From Nostoc sp. CHAB 5824 (GTDB lineage Bacteria > Cyanobacteriota > Cyanobacteriia > Cyanobacteriales > Nostocaceae), in the NCBI RefSeq assembly GCF_020829665.1, contig NZ_JAIVFT010000001.1, positions 496,001-560,000 on the forward strand: a stretch of 64,000 nucleotides of DNA, read 5' to 3'. Shown piece by piece: positions 1 to 8,127 of this stretch. The notes below the pieces were generated by a model. It saw only the letters and a list, made by a program, of their open reading frames with translations. It did not search any database and had not been told where the DNA came from. Position numbers and translations under genes: made by a program. The number at the start of each line of letters is the position of its first letter. Positions within the stretch are counted from its first letter, which is position 1.

Positions 1-54
1 TTCACTAGTACGAGGTTTTAAGTGTAGTTCGAGTTCTTCATCATGCTTGTTCAT
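1..54 (-). CDS. Start of a BrnA-like antitoxin (partial, runs off left edge)
   Basis: The first 18 codons of a gene read leftwards and leave the window; they begin MNKHDEELELHLKPRTSE. The ATG lies inside the last codons of the BrnT-like toxin gene, so the two overlap by 14 bp (41-54). This tight overlap is typical of translationally coupled toxin-antitoxin pairs, and BrnA antitoxins normally follow BrnT. The identity is inferred from position; too little sequence is present to see the DNA-binding fold. Confidence 0.5.
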   Translation of the reverse strand, partial: MNKHDEELELHLKPRTSE

Positions 55-334
55 ATAACTTTCTTTCTGTGCTAGTAGCTGGACGGGCGGAAATTATGCG
101 TGTTCGCCTACTGCGTTCTAGATAAACTACGAGCAATAAGCGTTGAGAAAGAGAATAGCCTAAGATGAAATCACGCTGTTGATTATTAGCAGTAGCATCA
201 CCAACTTGGTAAAAGGGATCAAAGAATACCTCTGTAGCTTCTTCAAATTTAACGCCATGTTTTTCGATATTGCTTTGTGCTTTATTTTCATCCCATTCAA
301 ATTCAATACCTTGTAGACGATAAATAATATCCAT
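41..334 (-). CDS. brnT: BrnT-family ribonuclease toxin
   Basis: A 97-residue protein of the usual BrnT length. It has the family signature FEWDENKAQSNIEKHGVKFEEA near residues 12-33 (split by eye as EWDE, then NxxKHGVxFEEA), a middle stretch around FxDP, and the C-terminal motif RIISARPATxxERKLYE. BrnT toxins are RelE-like ribonucleases that stop translation and are neutralised by BrnA, which also represses the operon. The next gene downstream starts inside this one. Family assignment is by motif recognition; toxicity is inferred from the family. Confidence 0.85.
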   Translation of the reverse strand: MDIIYRLQGIEFEWDENKAQSNIEKHGVKFEEATEVFFDPFYQVGDATANNQQRDFILGYSLSQRLLLVVYLERSRRTRIISARPATSTERKLYEQA

Positions 335-402
335 CTAGAAATTTTGTTTTTGGACTAAGCGCTCTCCGTAATATTTTATCAAGCTTATATTTATTGACTT
401 CC

Positions 403-1395
403 TTAAAAAGGTATATCAGTATCATCAGATACTTTGTTCCAGTCCATATCTAGTAAAATTCTCCCAAAGTACCTAATAATTTCTTGTAATACCTCTCTTG
501 AATCTATGAACATTTGCCATGTATAATCGAATTCTTTATCTTCCCAAATACATAGATAGCTTTTACTATCGCTCAAATTGTATTCATTAAATCCATCTAA
601 ACATATTGTGCTTAAATCTTCTGTAATATGATCATACATCTCTGGATTTTGTCGTTCATTAAGATAAAAAATACCTACTGTTTTTCTTTCAATTTCTAAA
701 ATGTTCCAGTATTTAGGATTAAGTGAATCTAAGAATAAATTTTCTTTGCCAGGTACTACTAAGAATCTTCCTGCTATCCTCTCGAAGAAAATTTCAGGAA
801 CATATACCCAATAGTGCAAATTTAACAAATACGGATCTAAAATAGCTTTATTAATAGAAACAGCTAAACCATACAGACTTTGTTTTAAAAATATTTGATA
901 GCGTTTATCTCTTGTTCCAGGATTTTTAAGTCGATATCCAATACATCCTGATGCCATGTTCATCTTAAATTTTTGCTCAAAACCGAGCGTCTCAAGTATA
1001 TTAATAGCCAAAAACATTAATTCCTCCCCAAGTTCTTCAAAAATTTCGTCACTTGACGAAACAAAAGAAGGCACGCTGTCATAGTTTATCTTTTCCAATT
1101 GGTTGCTAGCTTCATTAGTAATAGCAGGAGAGCAATTACTTACCCGCTCAGGTTTATACTTGAGAAATAAATCCTTTAACTTATCTCTTAAAACGCGATC
1201 GCCTGGAAATTCGCTTTTAATACCAAAATCCTTATATATATTTGAGATTTGCTTGCGTACAGTTCCTTCTGCACGACCCCTAGACTGAGCAATCTCATCA
1301 TTAGTGTATCCAGCCAGCAACAATTTCAACACCTCTACTTTGCGAGGTGCTTTCCTTAGCTTTTCCAGAGCTTCATTAAACTGCGGACTATTCAT
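403..1395 (-). CDS. HTH protein with LuxR-like N-terminal domain and unknown C-terminal domain
   Basis: 330 aa. Residues about 1-80 form a helix-turn-helix of the type found at the N-terminus of many cyanobacterial signalling ATPases (vWA-MoxR-associated N-terminal HTH): a helix with KVEVLKLLLAGYTNDEIAQ followed by GTVRKQISNIYKDFGIK. After a short linker, residues about 110-330 form a globular domain rich in aromatic residues (LHYWVYVPEIFFERIAG, CIWEDKEFDYTWQMFI) that I do not recognise; there is no P-loop. The usual ATPase partner domain is replaced by something else. The divergent small gene to the right and a set of TGCGTA repeats lie just upstream, so autoregulation is plausible. The gene is AT-rich compared with its neighbours. 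Confidence 0.7.
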   Translation of the reverse strand: MNSPQFNEALEKLRKAPRKVEVLKLLLAGYTNDEIAQSRGRAEGTVRKQISNIYKDFGIKSEFPGDRVLRDKLKDLFLKYKPERVSNCSPAITNEASNQLEKINYDSVPSFVSSSDEIFEELGEELMFLAINILETLGFEQKFKMNMASGCIGYRLKNPGTRDKRYQIFLKQSLYGLAVSINKAILDPYLLNLHYWVYVPEIFFERIAGRFLVVPGKENLFLDSLNPKYWNILEIERKTVGIFYLNERQNPEMYDHITEDLSTICLDGFNEYNLSDSKSYLCIWEDKEFDYTWQMFIDSREVLQEIIRYFGRILLDMDWNKVSDDTDIPF

Positions 1396-1425
1396 ACTTT
1401 TCAGAATATCGCATTTCCATTAATC

Positions 1426-1494
1426 TGCGTACTTTGCGTATTGCGCGTATTCAGATTTGTTTTATGGGTGTCCATTGCTTTGCGTATCTGCGTA
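1426..1494. promoter_or_regulatory. Cluster of TGCGTA direct repeats between divergent genes
   Basis: The hexamer TGCGTA occurs at 1426, 1435, 1481 and 1489, with a variant CGCGTA at 1444. The first three copies are spaced exactly 9 bp apart and the last two 8 bp apart. They lie between the start of the HTH gene (1395, minus) and the small protein gene (1520, plus). Regularly spaced short direct repeats in such a place suggest an operator for the adjacent HTH protein. This is an inference from spacing only. Confidence 0.4.
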
Positions 1495-1519
1495 ATGAGC
1501 ATGATATACACAAGAGCGT

Positions 1520-1792
1520 TTGAGTGAACCAATGGAAAATGATTCTAGATTTGTTCAATTAGAAATACCAGGAATGGAGCAATTTCTTGTCCAAAAGAAA
1601 ACTGTCTCAGAAACAACCAAGATGACTCTACAAGCTATTACAGATATTTCGGCTAAGAATCCAGATAATCAAATCGGATTCCATCAGTTAGAAATACCAG
1701 GGATGGAAGAATTTATCGCCAAATTGAAAACACAGTCAGAACCTAACAACTCAATTGACTACAGCCGCATGATTGAAGATTTTGCTGCTTGA
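1520..1792 (+). CDS. Small protein with duplicated QLEIPGMExF motif
   Basis: 90 aa from a TTG at 1520 (MSEPMEND...), or 86 aa from the ATG at 1532; no clear ribosome-binding site decides. The protein carries the same block twice: FVQLEIPGMEQFLVQKK (near residue 11) and FHQLEIPGMEEFIAKLK (near residue 54), followed by a tail ending SRMIEDFAA. There is no signal peptide or membrane segment. It is divergent from the HTH gene and ends before a clear hairpin terminator, which supports a real transcription unit. The function is unknown; the repeated short linear motif could be a docking or recognition peptide. Confidence 0.55.
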   Translation: MSEPMENDSRFVQLEIPGMEQFLVQKKTVSETTKMTLQAITDISAKNPDNQIGFHQLEIPGMEEFIAKLKTQSEPNNSIDYSRMIEDFAA

Positions 1793-1817
1793 AGAAAAAG
1801 CGATCGCATTACTCCAT

Positions 1818-1840
1818 AAGCCCACGCAAGTGGGCTTTGT
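1818..1840 (+). terminator. Rho-independent terminator
   Basis: Perfect 8-bp stem AAGCCCAC / GTGGGCTT with GCAA tetraloop, followed by TGTTCGT. It lies 26 bp after the stop of the small protein gene and before the convergent gene ending at 1864, so it may serve both strands. Confidence 0.7.
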
Positions 1841-1863
1841 TCGTGTATTCTATTTTCAGGGCT

Positions 1864-2352
1864 TCAACTCTCCGGCAATTTAGCAAACGCCTCCTCAACT
1901 AACTCTTTTGACTTAGCATCCAAACGCAGCCAATCGACTTCACCGAGTTCATCAATTAAACTAGTATCAATATCAGCACCTTCCTTCTCTGGGCTGTATT
2001 CAAGAAAACATACTTGATAACACAGTTCCCACAAATCGATACTCGCTTCTTGCTGTTGACGCTGCAAACGTAGATGATATCCTGGATGGGGCATCGGCAA
2101 ACGAGCCAGAGTCCCTCTGATTTCATCTGCTTCTTCGGGCGTTGCAGTTTCCATTGCTTGCAACAGTTCAGTCACCAATGCTTTGATTTCATCAGTGGTG
2201 CTAGGCGGCCAAATCAGGACATCATGGTAAGTTCCCGTCCAAGAAGATTCATCAAGCTGCTTGCGGATATTATCGATAACGCGAATGAAAGCAGGTTGCA
2301 TGAGGATTTCAGCCTGCTGCCATGCAACTGAGTTTGTTATTTTAGGTGGCAT
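1864..2352 (-). CDS. Conserved hypothetical protein
   Basis: 162 aa, soluble and acidic, with no signal peptide. It starts MPPKITNSVAWQQAEILMQ and contains an alpha-helical middle section (EIKALVTELLQAMETATPEEADEI) and an acidic C-terminal section (ADIDTSLIDELGEVDWL). I recognise no catalytic motif or family. ATG start at 2352, divergent from the kinase gene. Codon use and composition look like those of the neighbouring housekeeping genes. Confidence 0.65.
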   Translation of the reverse strand: MPPKITNSVAWQQAEILMQPAFIRVIDNIRKQLDESSWTGTYHDVLIWPPSTTDEIKALVTELLQAMETATPEEADEIRGTLARLPMPHPGYHLRLQRQQQEASIDLWELCYQVCFLEYSPEKEGADIDTSLIDELGEVDWLRLDAKSKELVEEAFAKLPES

Positions 2353-2515
2353 CGGTAGTAAACAGGGGCACTAAAAGAAAAATAAACAGTCTGCGTTTAT
2401 TAAAAAGCTGCGTTTTTAATCTAAATCTTTTCTCAAGATAGCGGATTTCATTGAAGAAAATTTGGAGATATTTATTACCAGCTGGAAAATTAGGTAATAA
2501 CTCTGGGGAGTGAAC

Positions 2516-4444
2516 ATGATAGGCAAGCTACTAGACCATCGTTACCAAGTAATTCGAGTCCTCGCAATGGGAGGATTTGGTCAAACCTACATTGCCCAAG
2601 ATACTAGGCGGCCAGGCAATCCCATCTGCGTTGTCAAGCACCTCAAACCCGGAACTGACCCCAGAGTTTTTGATACTGCTAAACGCCTGTTCAACAGTGA
2701 AGCCGAAACCTTAGAAAAACTGGGCAACCATGACCAGATACCCAGGCTGCTAGCGTACTTTGACGAAAACCAAGAATTTTATTTAGTACAAGAATATATT
2801 GAAGGACATACCCTAGCTGAGGAACTTATACCTGGTAAGCGCTGGAGTGAAAGCCAAGTAATTCAGCTATTGCAAGAAGTTCTGGAAATTCTAGAATTTG
2901 TCCACCGCCAAGGCGTGATTCACCGCGACATCAAGCCGGATAATATCATCCGTCGCGCCTCAGATAATAAGTTAGTTTTAGTAGACTTTGGGGCAGTAAA
3001 GCAGTTACGTACACAACTGGTAACAGTGGGCGGACAACCCTCTGCTACAGTGGTTATTGGGACTCCTGGCTATATGCCCACAGAACAAGGGCAAGGTAAA
3101 CCCCGCCCCAACAGTGATATCTATTCCCTCGGCATTATCGCCATTCAAGCACTAACAGGATTATCGCCAACAGAATTGCAAGAAGACCCGGAAACGGGCG
3201 AAATAATTTGGCAGCATTCAGTAACCGTGAACCATCGACTGGCGACAGTATTGACCAAGATGGTGCGTTATCACTTCAAAGACCGCTACCTAAACGCCAC
3301 GCAAGCACTGCAAGCATGTAAAGAGGCGATTAATCCTGCACCTGCACTTTCCACACCTCAAGAATCCGCCAAAAATTCTAGTTACCAAGCAGCCAAATCC
3401 CAGCCTCAAGTATCTCGGCTGCAAACTGTTGCATTTGCACCAGCAAATCCTGTCCCCGCTAAACCTGCTCGTAAAGACTCTGACAAATCCGACCCATGGC
3501 CGATATTAATTGGCATATTATTGGCAGGTGGTGCGGCTGCTTTGGTAGCAAATGTATATCCTAATGTGAAAAATTTAGCTTCTAATGTTACAGGTAAGGA
3601 TACCGCCTTAGCAAACACATGCTCGGCTGTTGTCGTCGGAAATTCTAATATTCGTTCTCAACCTAATTCGATAAATTCTGATAATATTGTGCGAACAGTT
3701 GGTGATAATACCAGTTTCGAGGTAACTGGCAAACGGACACAACGGGGTTGGATAGAAGTTAAACTTAACTCTGGGCGTTTGGCTTGGGCAAACTCGGCTG
3801 TGATAGCCAATAATCAAGAATGGGCTTCTTGCCTGCGCGAAAAAGGTATTGCAACTAGGATTGTAGATGATAGTAGCTTGATTGCGACTCGACCGACTGC
3901 CAAGGCAAAACCAAAGTCTAAGGATGTAGTAACTCCATTACCAGAAAAGCCGAAGGGGTCAACTGACGACGCTGGGAAAACAGAACGATCGCAGCCTAGT
4001 GATAACAGTGCCAATATTATAGAACAAGCAAGACAGAAGTATGAATCAGGAGATATAGTTGGAGCGATCGCACTTTTGAGATCAGTTCCAGCAAATGCTG
4101 CTTCTAGTATCCAAGAGACGGGCAAAGTAATTGCCCAGTGGCAGGAAGATTGGGATAAGGCGGAAGCGTTATCTAATGAGATTAACAAAGCAATAGATGA
4201 TGGTAAATGGGATAAAGTTTTAGATTATAGAAACCATCCAGAAAAATTGCCTAATACTAAATACTGGCGAAATAGAATAGAACCATTATTTAAACAAGCA
4301 GCAGAGAATCTAGCAAAACAGGCACTACCTAAACTTGAAAATCAAGGTAGTCAGAAAAATACCCAACAGAAACTTCCCGATACTAACCAACCTGTTACTA
4401 CAGAGAATCCTAATACCACAGAAACTCCAGGAAGTGGCTTTTAA
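2516..4444 (+). CDS. Ser/Thr protein kinase with transmembrane segment and SH3-like domain
   Basis: Bacterial Hanks-type kinase of cyanobacterial domain layout. The ATG at 2516 is preferred over the GTG at 2510 because GGGGAG sits 5 bp upstream of it. From that start: glycine loop MGGFGQTY near residue 18, ATP-binding Lys in CVVKHLKP near 41, HRDIKPDN with catalytic Asp near 138, DFG near 157, and an APE-like GTPGYMPTEQ segment. A hydrophobic span, WPILIGILLAGGAAALV, near residue 325 would anchor it in the membrane. An extracytoplasmic SH3-like domain (SNIRSQP...GWIEVKL...WANSAVI) and a helical, charged C-terminal tail follow. The likely role is transmembrane signalling; the ligand and substrate are unknown. 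Confidence 0.92.
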   Translation: MIGKLLDHRYQVIRVLAMGGFGQTYIAQDTRRPGNPICVVKHLKPGTDPRVFDTAKRLFNSEAETLEKLGNHDQIPRLLAYFDENQEFYLVQEYIEGHTLAEELIPGKRWSESQVIQLLQEVLEILEFVHRQGVIHRDIKPDNIIRRASDNKLVLVDFGAVKQLRTQLVTVGGQPSATVVIGTPGYMPTEQGQGKPRPNSDIYSLGIIAIQALTGLSPTELQEDPETGEIIWQHSVTVNHRLATVLTKMVRYHFKDRYLNATQALQACKEAINPAPALSTPQESAKNSSYQAAKSQPQVSRLQTVAFAPANPVPAKPARKDSDKSDPWPILIGILLAGGAAALVANVYPNVKNLASNVTGKDTALANTCSAVVVGNSNIRSQPNSINSDNIVRTVGDNTSFEVTGKRTQRGWIEVKLNSGRLAWANSAVIANNQEWASCLREKGIATRIVDDSSLIATRPTAKAKPKSKDVVTPLPEKPKGSTDDAGKTERSQPSDNSANIIEQARQKYESGDIVGAIALLRSVPANAASSIQETGKVIAQWQEDWDKAEALSNEINKAIDDGKWDKVLDYRNHPEKLPNTKYWRNRIEPLFKQAAENLAKQALPKLENQGSQKNTQQKLPDTNQPVTTENPNTTETPGSGF

Positions 4445-4458
4445 AACCGTTTACCTCG

Positions 4459-4479
4459 TTACCAGCCTCTGGCTGGTAA
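4459..4479. repeat. Intergenic hairpin, possible terminator
   Basis: TTACCAGCC / GGCTGGTAA inverted repeat with a TCT loop, 15 bp after the kinase stop codon. It belongs to a longer stretch of intergenic repeat sequence (about 4450-4570) that also contains AGGTCGAACCTGG. It could end the kinase transcript although no T-run follows. Confidence 0.5.
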
Positions 4480-4596
4480 TGCCTACAATCAGGCTCTGCC
4501 TTTTAAATTTTCGGCAGCAGCCCAATAAAAAACATTTCCAGGTCGAACCTGGAAACGAGATTTTAAATCGTGTTTATCTGTAGTTTGATTTCCCTA

Positions 4597-5256
4597 TTAG
4601 TGCATTTCGTCGTATTCTGGGGCTTCAACTCGTCTTGCTTCCATCCGCGAAGCAGGCAGAAACTCAGCGCGACGGACTGGAACCAAGGGTGGTGTATTTC
4701 CTTGGTAGGGGTGAATTACTTGTACAGTACGGGCTGGACGCTGCCGTGGTGAGAATAAAGCCAATACACCAGCTACAACAACACCACCACCAATAGTGAG
4801 AGTTGCGCCTCCCACAGCCCAAAGCATCGGTGAAGACCACCAAGGATTTTGCGGCTGGAGTGCTGTTGATTTTTGTTGGTTATACTGCTGGGCTTGTTGC
4901 CACTGTTGCTGAGTATTGAAATTTTGAACTTGGCCTTGAAGTTGTTGATTTTGCAACTTCAGCTGTTCATTATCATTTTTTAAACGCTCCAACTGCATCT
5001 GCGTGTTCAGCTTCTCCATCTCCAGACGCTGGTCAGTATTGGGAGCAGTCGGTGGCTGACTGGGATATATTGGTTGTCCATAAGGCCCATAAGGATACAT
5101 TTGTGGCTGCATTCCCTGAGGCGCTACTACAGTCCCTGGCATTTGCGGAGCAACAGCAAAGTTAGGCTGTAGGGGGGTATTTGTTCCTTTAAGCAATACG
5201 AGAGCCGCCAGCCCAGCTACGGCAACCCCGCCGATAAACGCCATACTCTCACTCAT
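4597..5256 (-). CDS. Membrane protein with coiled coil and Q/P-rich linker
   Basis: 219 aa. An N-terminal hydrophobic segment (FIGGVAVAGLAALVLLKG, residues 7-24) is followed by a Pro/Gln/Tyr-rich stretch (GMQPQMYPYGPYGQPIYP), a coiled coil at about 75-120 (EKLNTQMQLERLKNDNEQLK then LQNQQLQGQ), and a second membrane segment near 143-168 (MLWAVGGATLTIGGGVVVAG). The C-terminus is charged and ends in YDEMH. The topology suggests both membrane segments hold a loop-forming coiled coil. No family with a known function is recognised; it looks restricted to cyanobacteria. Confidence 0.65.
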   Translation of the reverse strand: MSESMAFIGGVAVAGLAALVLLKGTNTPLQPNFAVAPQMPGTVVAPQGMQPQMYPYGPYGQPIYPSQPPTAPNTDQRLEMEKLNTQMQLERLKNDNEQLKLQNQQLQGQVQNFNTQQQWQQAQQYNQQKSTALQPQNPWWSSPMLWAVGGATLTIGGGVVVAGVLALFSPRQRPARTVQVIHPYQGNTPPLVPVRRAEFLPASRMEARRVEAPEYDEMH

Positions 5257-5492
5257 CGCCTTTGCTCCTCAATTGCGACGTAATTATAACCATTTGTGAC
5301 TGACTCACTCTCACACTCATAAATTATGCCTACTTGACTTCACATAATACTCAAACTATAAGCGACCGTATCAGCTAGTTTTTTTACATGATGATATCTG
5401 ATGTTAATATTCAAAACCATAACGGTCAAATTGTCTACCAAACAAGCATAGAAAAACTGCGCTGTTATACTTTTTTAATCTAGTTTCCCCGT

Positions 5493-6320
5493 CTAATCAA
5501 GAGGAGTATTTGTGCTGCTGGTAGTGGTCTTGATAGCTGCCTTGAGACTTTGGCAAAATTCGGCGATCGCCGAAAGTCCCTGCTCTGGGGTACCTTCTGC
5601 TAACCGTTTCACAAAAGCGCTACCCACGATCGCTGCATCTGCGCCCCATTCCTTTACCTGACGGGCTTGAGCAGCTTCGGAGATTCCAAAGCCTACAGCG
5701 ATGGGTTTATCAGTAACACTACGAATTTGTTGGATTAAATCGGACACGCGATTTTCCAGTTGCGATCGCACCCCTGTTACTCCTGTGACACTAACTAAAT
5801 AAATAAATCCAAGGGATGAACGAGCGATCGCTTCTATTCGTTCAGCGGAACTAGTGGGAGCGATCAACAAGATTACGTCAATTCCCATCTCACTAGCTGC
5901 TTGGAGCAAGCCTGCTGCTTCTTCTAAAGGTAAGTCAGGTATTACCAATCCTGCGACCCCAGCAGCAGCAATTTGCTGAAGAAATTTTTCAATCCCTCGG
6001 TGCAAAATTGAGTTGTAATAGATCAACAGAACAATAGGCGATCGCAATTTGGGAGTAATCCCTTGCAGCATTTCTAGCACCTGCTCCAATTTCGTACCTC
6101 TTTGTAAGGCGCGGGTAGCAGCAGCTTGAATTACTGGCCCATCAGCTAGAGGATCGGAATAGGGTATACCCAGTTCTATAATGTCGGCTCCACTACGATC
6201 TAGAACCTGCAACGCTTTTGCTGTTGTTTCTAAATCTGGATCGCCAGCAGTGATAAACGGAATTAGAGCGCACTCACCATTGTGCCCAAGGGTTTTAAAG
6301 CAATCAGAAATCGCAGTCAT
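5493..6320 (-). CDS. trpA: Tryptophan synthase alpha chain
   Basis: 275 aa, full length for TrpA. It cleaves indole-3-glycerol phosphate to indole and glyceraldehyde 3-phosphate, feeding indole to the beta subunit through the alpha2-beta2 complex. Visible signatures are [11 protein letters not shown] (N-terminal strand), [14 protein letters not shown] with the catalytic Glu and Asp, [21 protein letters not shown], and the phosphate-binding [10 protein letters not shown] and [13 protein letters not shown]. The last 15 residues ([11 protein letters not shown]) are a loose tail. It lies downstream of ndhL and the DUF3007 gene on the same strand, an order common in cyanobacteria; trpB is not in the window. 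Confidence 0.97.
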   Translation of the reverse strand: MTAISDCFKTLGHNGECALIPFITAGDPDLETTAKALQVLDRSGADIIELGIPYSDPLADGPVIQAAATRALQRGTKLEQVLEMLQGITPKLRSPIVLLIYYNSILHRGIEKFLQQIAAAGVAGLVIPDLPLEEAAGLLQAASEMGIDVILLIAPTSSAERIEAIARSSLGFIYLVSVTGVTGVRSQLENRVSDLIQQIRSVTDKPIAVGFGISEAAQARQVKEWGADAAIVGSAFVKRLAEGTPEQGLSAIAEFCQSLKAAIKTTTSSTNTPLD

Positions 6321-6370
6321 TAGTCATTAGTCATTGGTCATTGGTCATTGGTCATTAGTCGTTGGTCATT
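6318..6370. repeat. Tandem heptamer repeat (TCATTGG/TCATTAG)
   Basis: About seven consecutive copies of a 7-bp unit, TCATTRG, with single-base variants, directly upstream of the trpA start codon and reaching into it. Short tandemly repeated heptamers are a known feature of heterocystous cyanobacterial genomes. The array fills the space between the DUF3007 stop and trpA, so copy-number change would alter the trpA leader. Confidence 0.8.
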
Positions 6371-6412
6371 TGTAACTAACAAAAGACAAACGACAACTGA
6401 CCAATGATAACT

Positions 6413-6724
6413 TTACACCTGAGATTGCTCTTCTTGTTCTATTTGGGCTTGAATTCGTGCTAATTCTTCGGGAGTCAGATCATCTAACCGCTTTTGCAGA
6501 AAGTCTTGCTCATACTGTTCCCGCTGTTGGTGGTAGGTCATTTTTTGTCCCACCGCGCGGAAAAAATAGGTGGCTAACCAGCCAACTAACCCACTGACTA
6601 GTAAGACTTGGCTCCATATACCAGCTTGCTGATTATCCAAACCGACTAGCTGCAATCCTACATACGCCAAGCCACCAGCAATAAAAACGCCTAAGCCAAT
6701 TCCAATAGCGTCAATCCGTCGCAT
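6413..6724 (-). CDS. DUF3007 family membrane protein
   Basis: 103 aa. It starts MRRIDAIGIGLGVFIAGGLAY, the hallmark of the DUF3007 family found in cyanobacteria and plastids. Two membrane helices (about 7-27 and 37-57) are followed by a charged helical tail (QQREQYEQDFLQKRLDDL, then PEELARIQAQIEQEE). It sits 24 bp after ndhL and before trpA. A role alongside the NDH-1 complex or thylakoid membranes has been suggested by this linkage but is not shown by sequence. Confidence 0.85.
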   Translation of the reverse strand: MRRIDAIGIGLGVFIAGGLAYVGLQLVGLDNQQAGIWSQVLLVSGLVGWLATYFFRAVGQKMTYHQQREQYEQDFLQKRLDDLTPEELARIQAQIEQEEQSQV

Positions 6725-6748
6725 GAGAGTTATGACCTACCAATCTAG

Positions 6749-6961
6749 TTAAACTTCAATTTGCCGCCGTTGGGGCCGAAAATTTAGAAACGGCGATAGA
6801 ACCAATAAACCCGGAAAGAAGAAGAACACCAAAAAGTACATAAAGGTACGCTCGATGGAGGTAGCTACATACCAACGCTGCTTCAGATACAGCAAGACAG
6901 CAATCGGGATTACCAGAAGGTAAGCTCCAGCCAAAATCAGATACAGCAGGGCGACAATCAT
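6749..6961 (-). CDS. ndhL: NAD(P)H-quinone oxidoreductase subunit L
   Basis: 70 aa with two membrane helices (residues 3-25 and 40-58) separated by [18 protein letters not shown], characteristic of NdhL (formerly IctA). NdhL is a small oxygenic-photosynthesis-specific subunit of the NDH-1 complex in the thylakoid membrane, needed for cyclic electron flow and inorganic carbon uptake. The C-terminus, [11 protein letters not shown], is short and basic. First gene of the ndhL-DUF3007-trpA run. Confidence 0.93.
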   Translation of the reverse strand: MIVALLYLILAGAYLLVIPIAVLLYLKQRWYVATSIERTFMYFLVFFFFPGLLVLSPFLNFRPQRRQIEV

Positions 6962-7081
6962 AAACTTTCAAGTCTTAAGCATCTGTTTTCCATCATAGGC
7001 TGAAGAGCGAAACTGAGGAAACTATAGTCATGACGCTTTCTACATAACTACGCTAGAATTCCTTCTCTATGTCCAGATTTA

Positions 7082-7109
7082 TTGACGAAAGGTTCTATTA
7101 TGCTATAAT
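7082..7109 (+). promoter_or_regulatory. Sigma70-type promoter upstream of tRNA-Leu
   Basis: TTGACG at 7082-7087 and TATAAT at 7104-7109 with a 16-bp spacer. It is the best promoter-like pair in the 374-bp gap before the tRNA gene, about 225 bp upstream of the tRNA 5' end. A closer but weaker -10 (TATACT, 7313-7318) ends 17 bp before the tRNA and lacks a good -35. The rest of the gap holds a small GGAGG/CCTCC hairpin near 7280 and no gene. Confidence 0.45.
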
Positions 7110-7335
7110 AGTAAACCCACTAGCAAACAAACCCTTTAGTCAAACAAGATCGAAAAATCATTCAGATTGATTACGAGGAAACAAGGAAAACTTGCAACTT
7201 GAGAAAACAATCGCACAATCTAGAAAAAATATTTTCAATCTAGTTGGACAAAAGACACAATTGATGGTGGAATAGATGAGGAGGTATTTGCTGCCTCCAA
7301 AAAATAACTAGTTATACTAGTTGCAAAACACCTAC

Positions 7336-7718
7336 GGGGGTGTGGCGGAATGGTAGACGCTACGGACTTAGATAACTGAGCCTTGAAGGAGAAATCCCTC
7401 AAGTGGAAGCTCTCAAACTCAGGGAAACCTAAATCTGGTGACAGACATGGCAATCCTGAGCCAAGCCCAAAAATTTTAGATTTGCGATTTTAGATTGGCG
7501 ATTAGTCTTCAATCCAAAATTCAAAATCTAAAATCCAAAATTGAGGGAAGGTGCAGAGACCCGACGGGAGCTACCCTAACGTTAAGCCGAGGGTAAAGGG
7601 AGAGTCCAATTCTTAAAACCTGATTTTGTTAAAGCAATTAGGTAGCAGTGAAAACTGCGGGAGAATGAAAATCCGTTGACCGTAAAAGGTCGTGTGGGTT
7701 CAAGTCCCTCCACCCCCA
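7336..7718 (+). tRNA. trnL: tRNA-Leu(UAA), split by a group I intron
   Basis: 5' exon 7336-7369 and 3' exon 7668-7718, 85 nt when spliced. The acceptor stem GGGGGTG pairs fully with CACCCCC; the D-arm TGGCGGAATGGTAGACGC, the anticodon stem CGGAC/ATCCG (loop CTTAAAA) and the T-loop TTCAAGT are all visible. The exons join inside the anticodon: the first exon ends with U34 and the second begins with AA. The 3' CCA is not encoded (A then TTT). The T-stem, read as GTGGG/CCCTC, has one U-U mismatch. Confidence 0.97.
7370..7667 (+). ncRNA. Group I self-splicing intron in trnL(UAA)
   Basis: 298 nt, ending in the terminal G expected of group I introns (GAATG then the 3' exon). It begins AGATAACTGAGCC and contains core-like elements such as GGTGCAGAGACCCGACGGGAG and GTTAAGCCGAGGGTAAAGGGAGAG (positions about 7549-7605). 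This intron, inserted after U34, is shared by cyanobacteria and plastids. Between about 7468 and 7545 the sequence expands into heptamers such as TTTAGAT, TGGCGAT, AAAATCT and AAAATCC whose two halves are complementary, matching the variable P6b stem of Nostoc introns. No endonuclease ORF is present. Confidence 0.93.
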
Positions 7719-7725
7719 TTTAGAT

Positions 7726-7766
7726 TGCGAAAAGAGTCCCATACGTTATATGGGACTCTTTTCGCA
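7726..7766 (+). terminator. Terminator hairpin after tRNA-Leu
   Basis: Perfect 18-bp inverted repeat (TGCGAAAAGAGTCCCATA and its complement) around loop CGTTA, starting 8 bp after the mature tRNA end. The 3' arm contains a T-rich run (CTCTTTT). Such a long perfect stem right after the tRNA makes a terminator very likely. Confidence 0.8.
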
Positions 7767-7868
7767 TAATGATAGACGAACTCGCCTGTACATTTATTTA
7801 CTTGCTTTGATGCTTATAGCGGTTTCCGCATGGGTAAGGTACAGAAAAAAGAATGAACCACAGATAAA

Positions 7869-7907
7869 CACGGATAGGGACACGGTATTGCCGTGTCCCT
7901 ATCCGTG
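7869..7907. repeat. Perfect hairpin, 17-bp arms
   Basis: CACGGATAGGGACACGG and its exact complement around loop TATTG. It lies in the 409-bp gap between the tRNA-Leu gene and the 439-aa gene. It is not adjacent to a stop codon and has no T-run, so an interspersed palindromic element is more likely than a terminator. I see no other gene in this gap. Confidence 0.75.
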
Positions 7908-8127
7908 TAGCTTATTCAAATGAGAATCACTATAAGACTCAGCAATTCCACTGAAGCATTTGATAAAGTATTGAACAATTTATGTTTAATACTTTATTTA
8001 TAGTCTGAGTTTATCAAATTTGTGTAAAAAGATTACTGAATCTCTGAAGAATAGATTGATGCTAATGTTCACTCAGGTTAAGCTGGTAATAATATGAACA
8101 GGAAACCTTTTTGTCCTGATAACTGAA

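Noticed and set aside
4335..4752. Small plus-strand frames after the kinase
   Set aside because: They are shadows of the kinase end, repeat DNA and the minus-strand coiled-coil gene.
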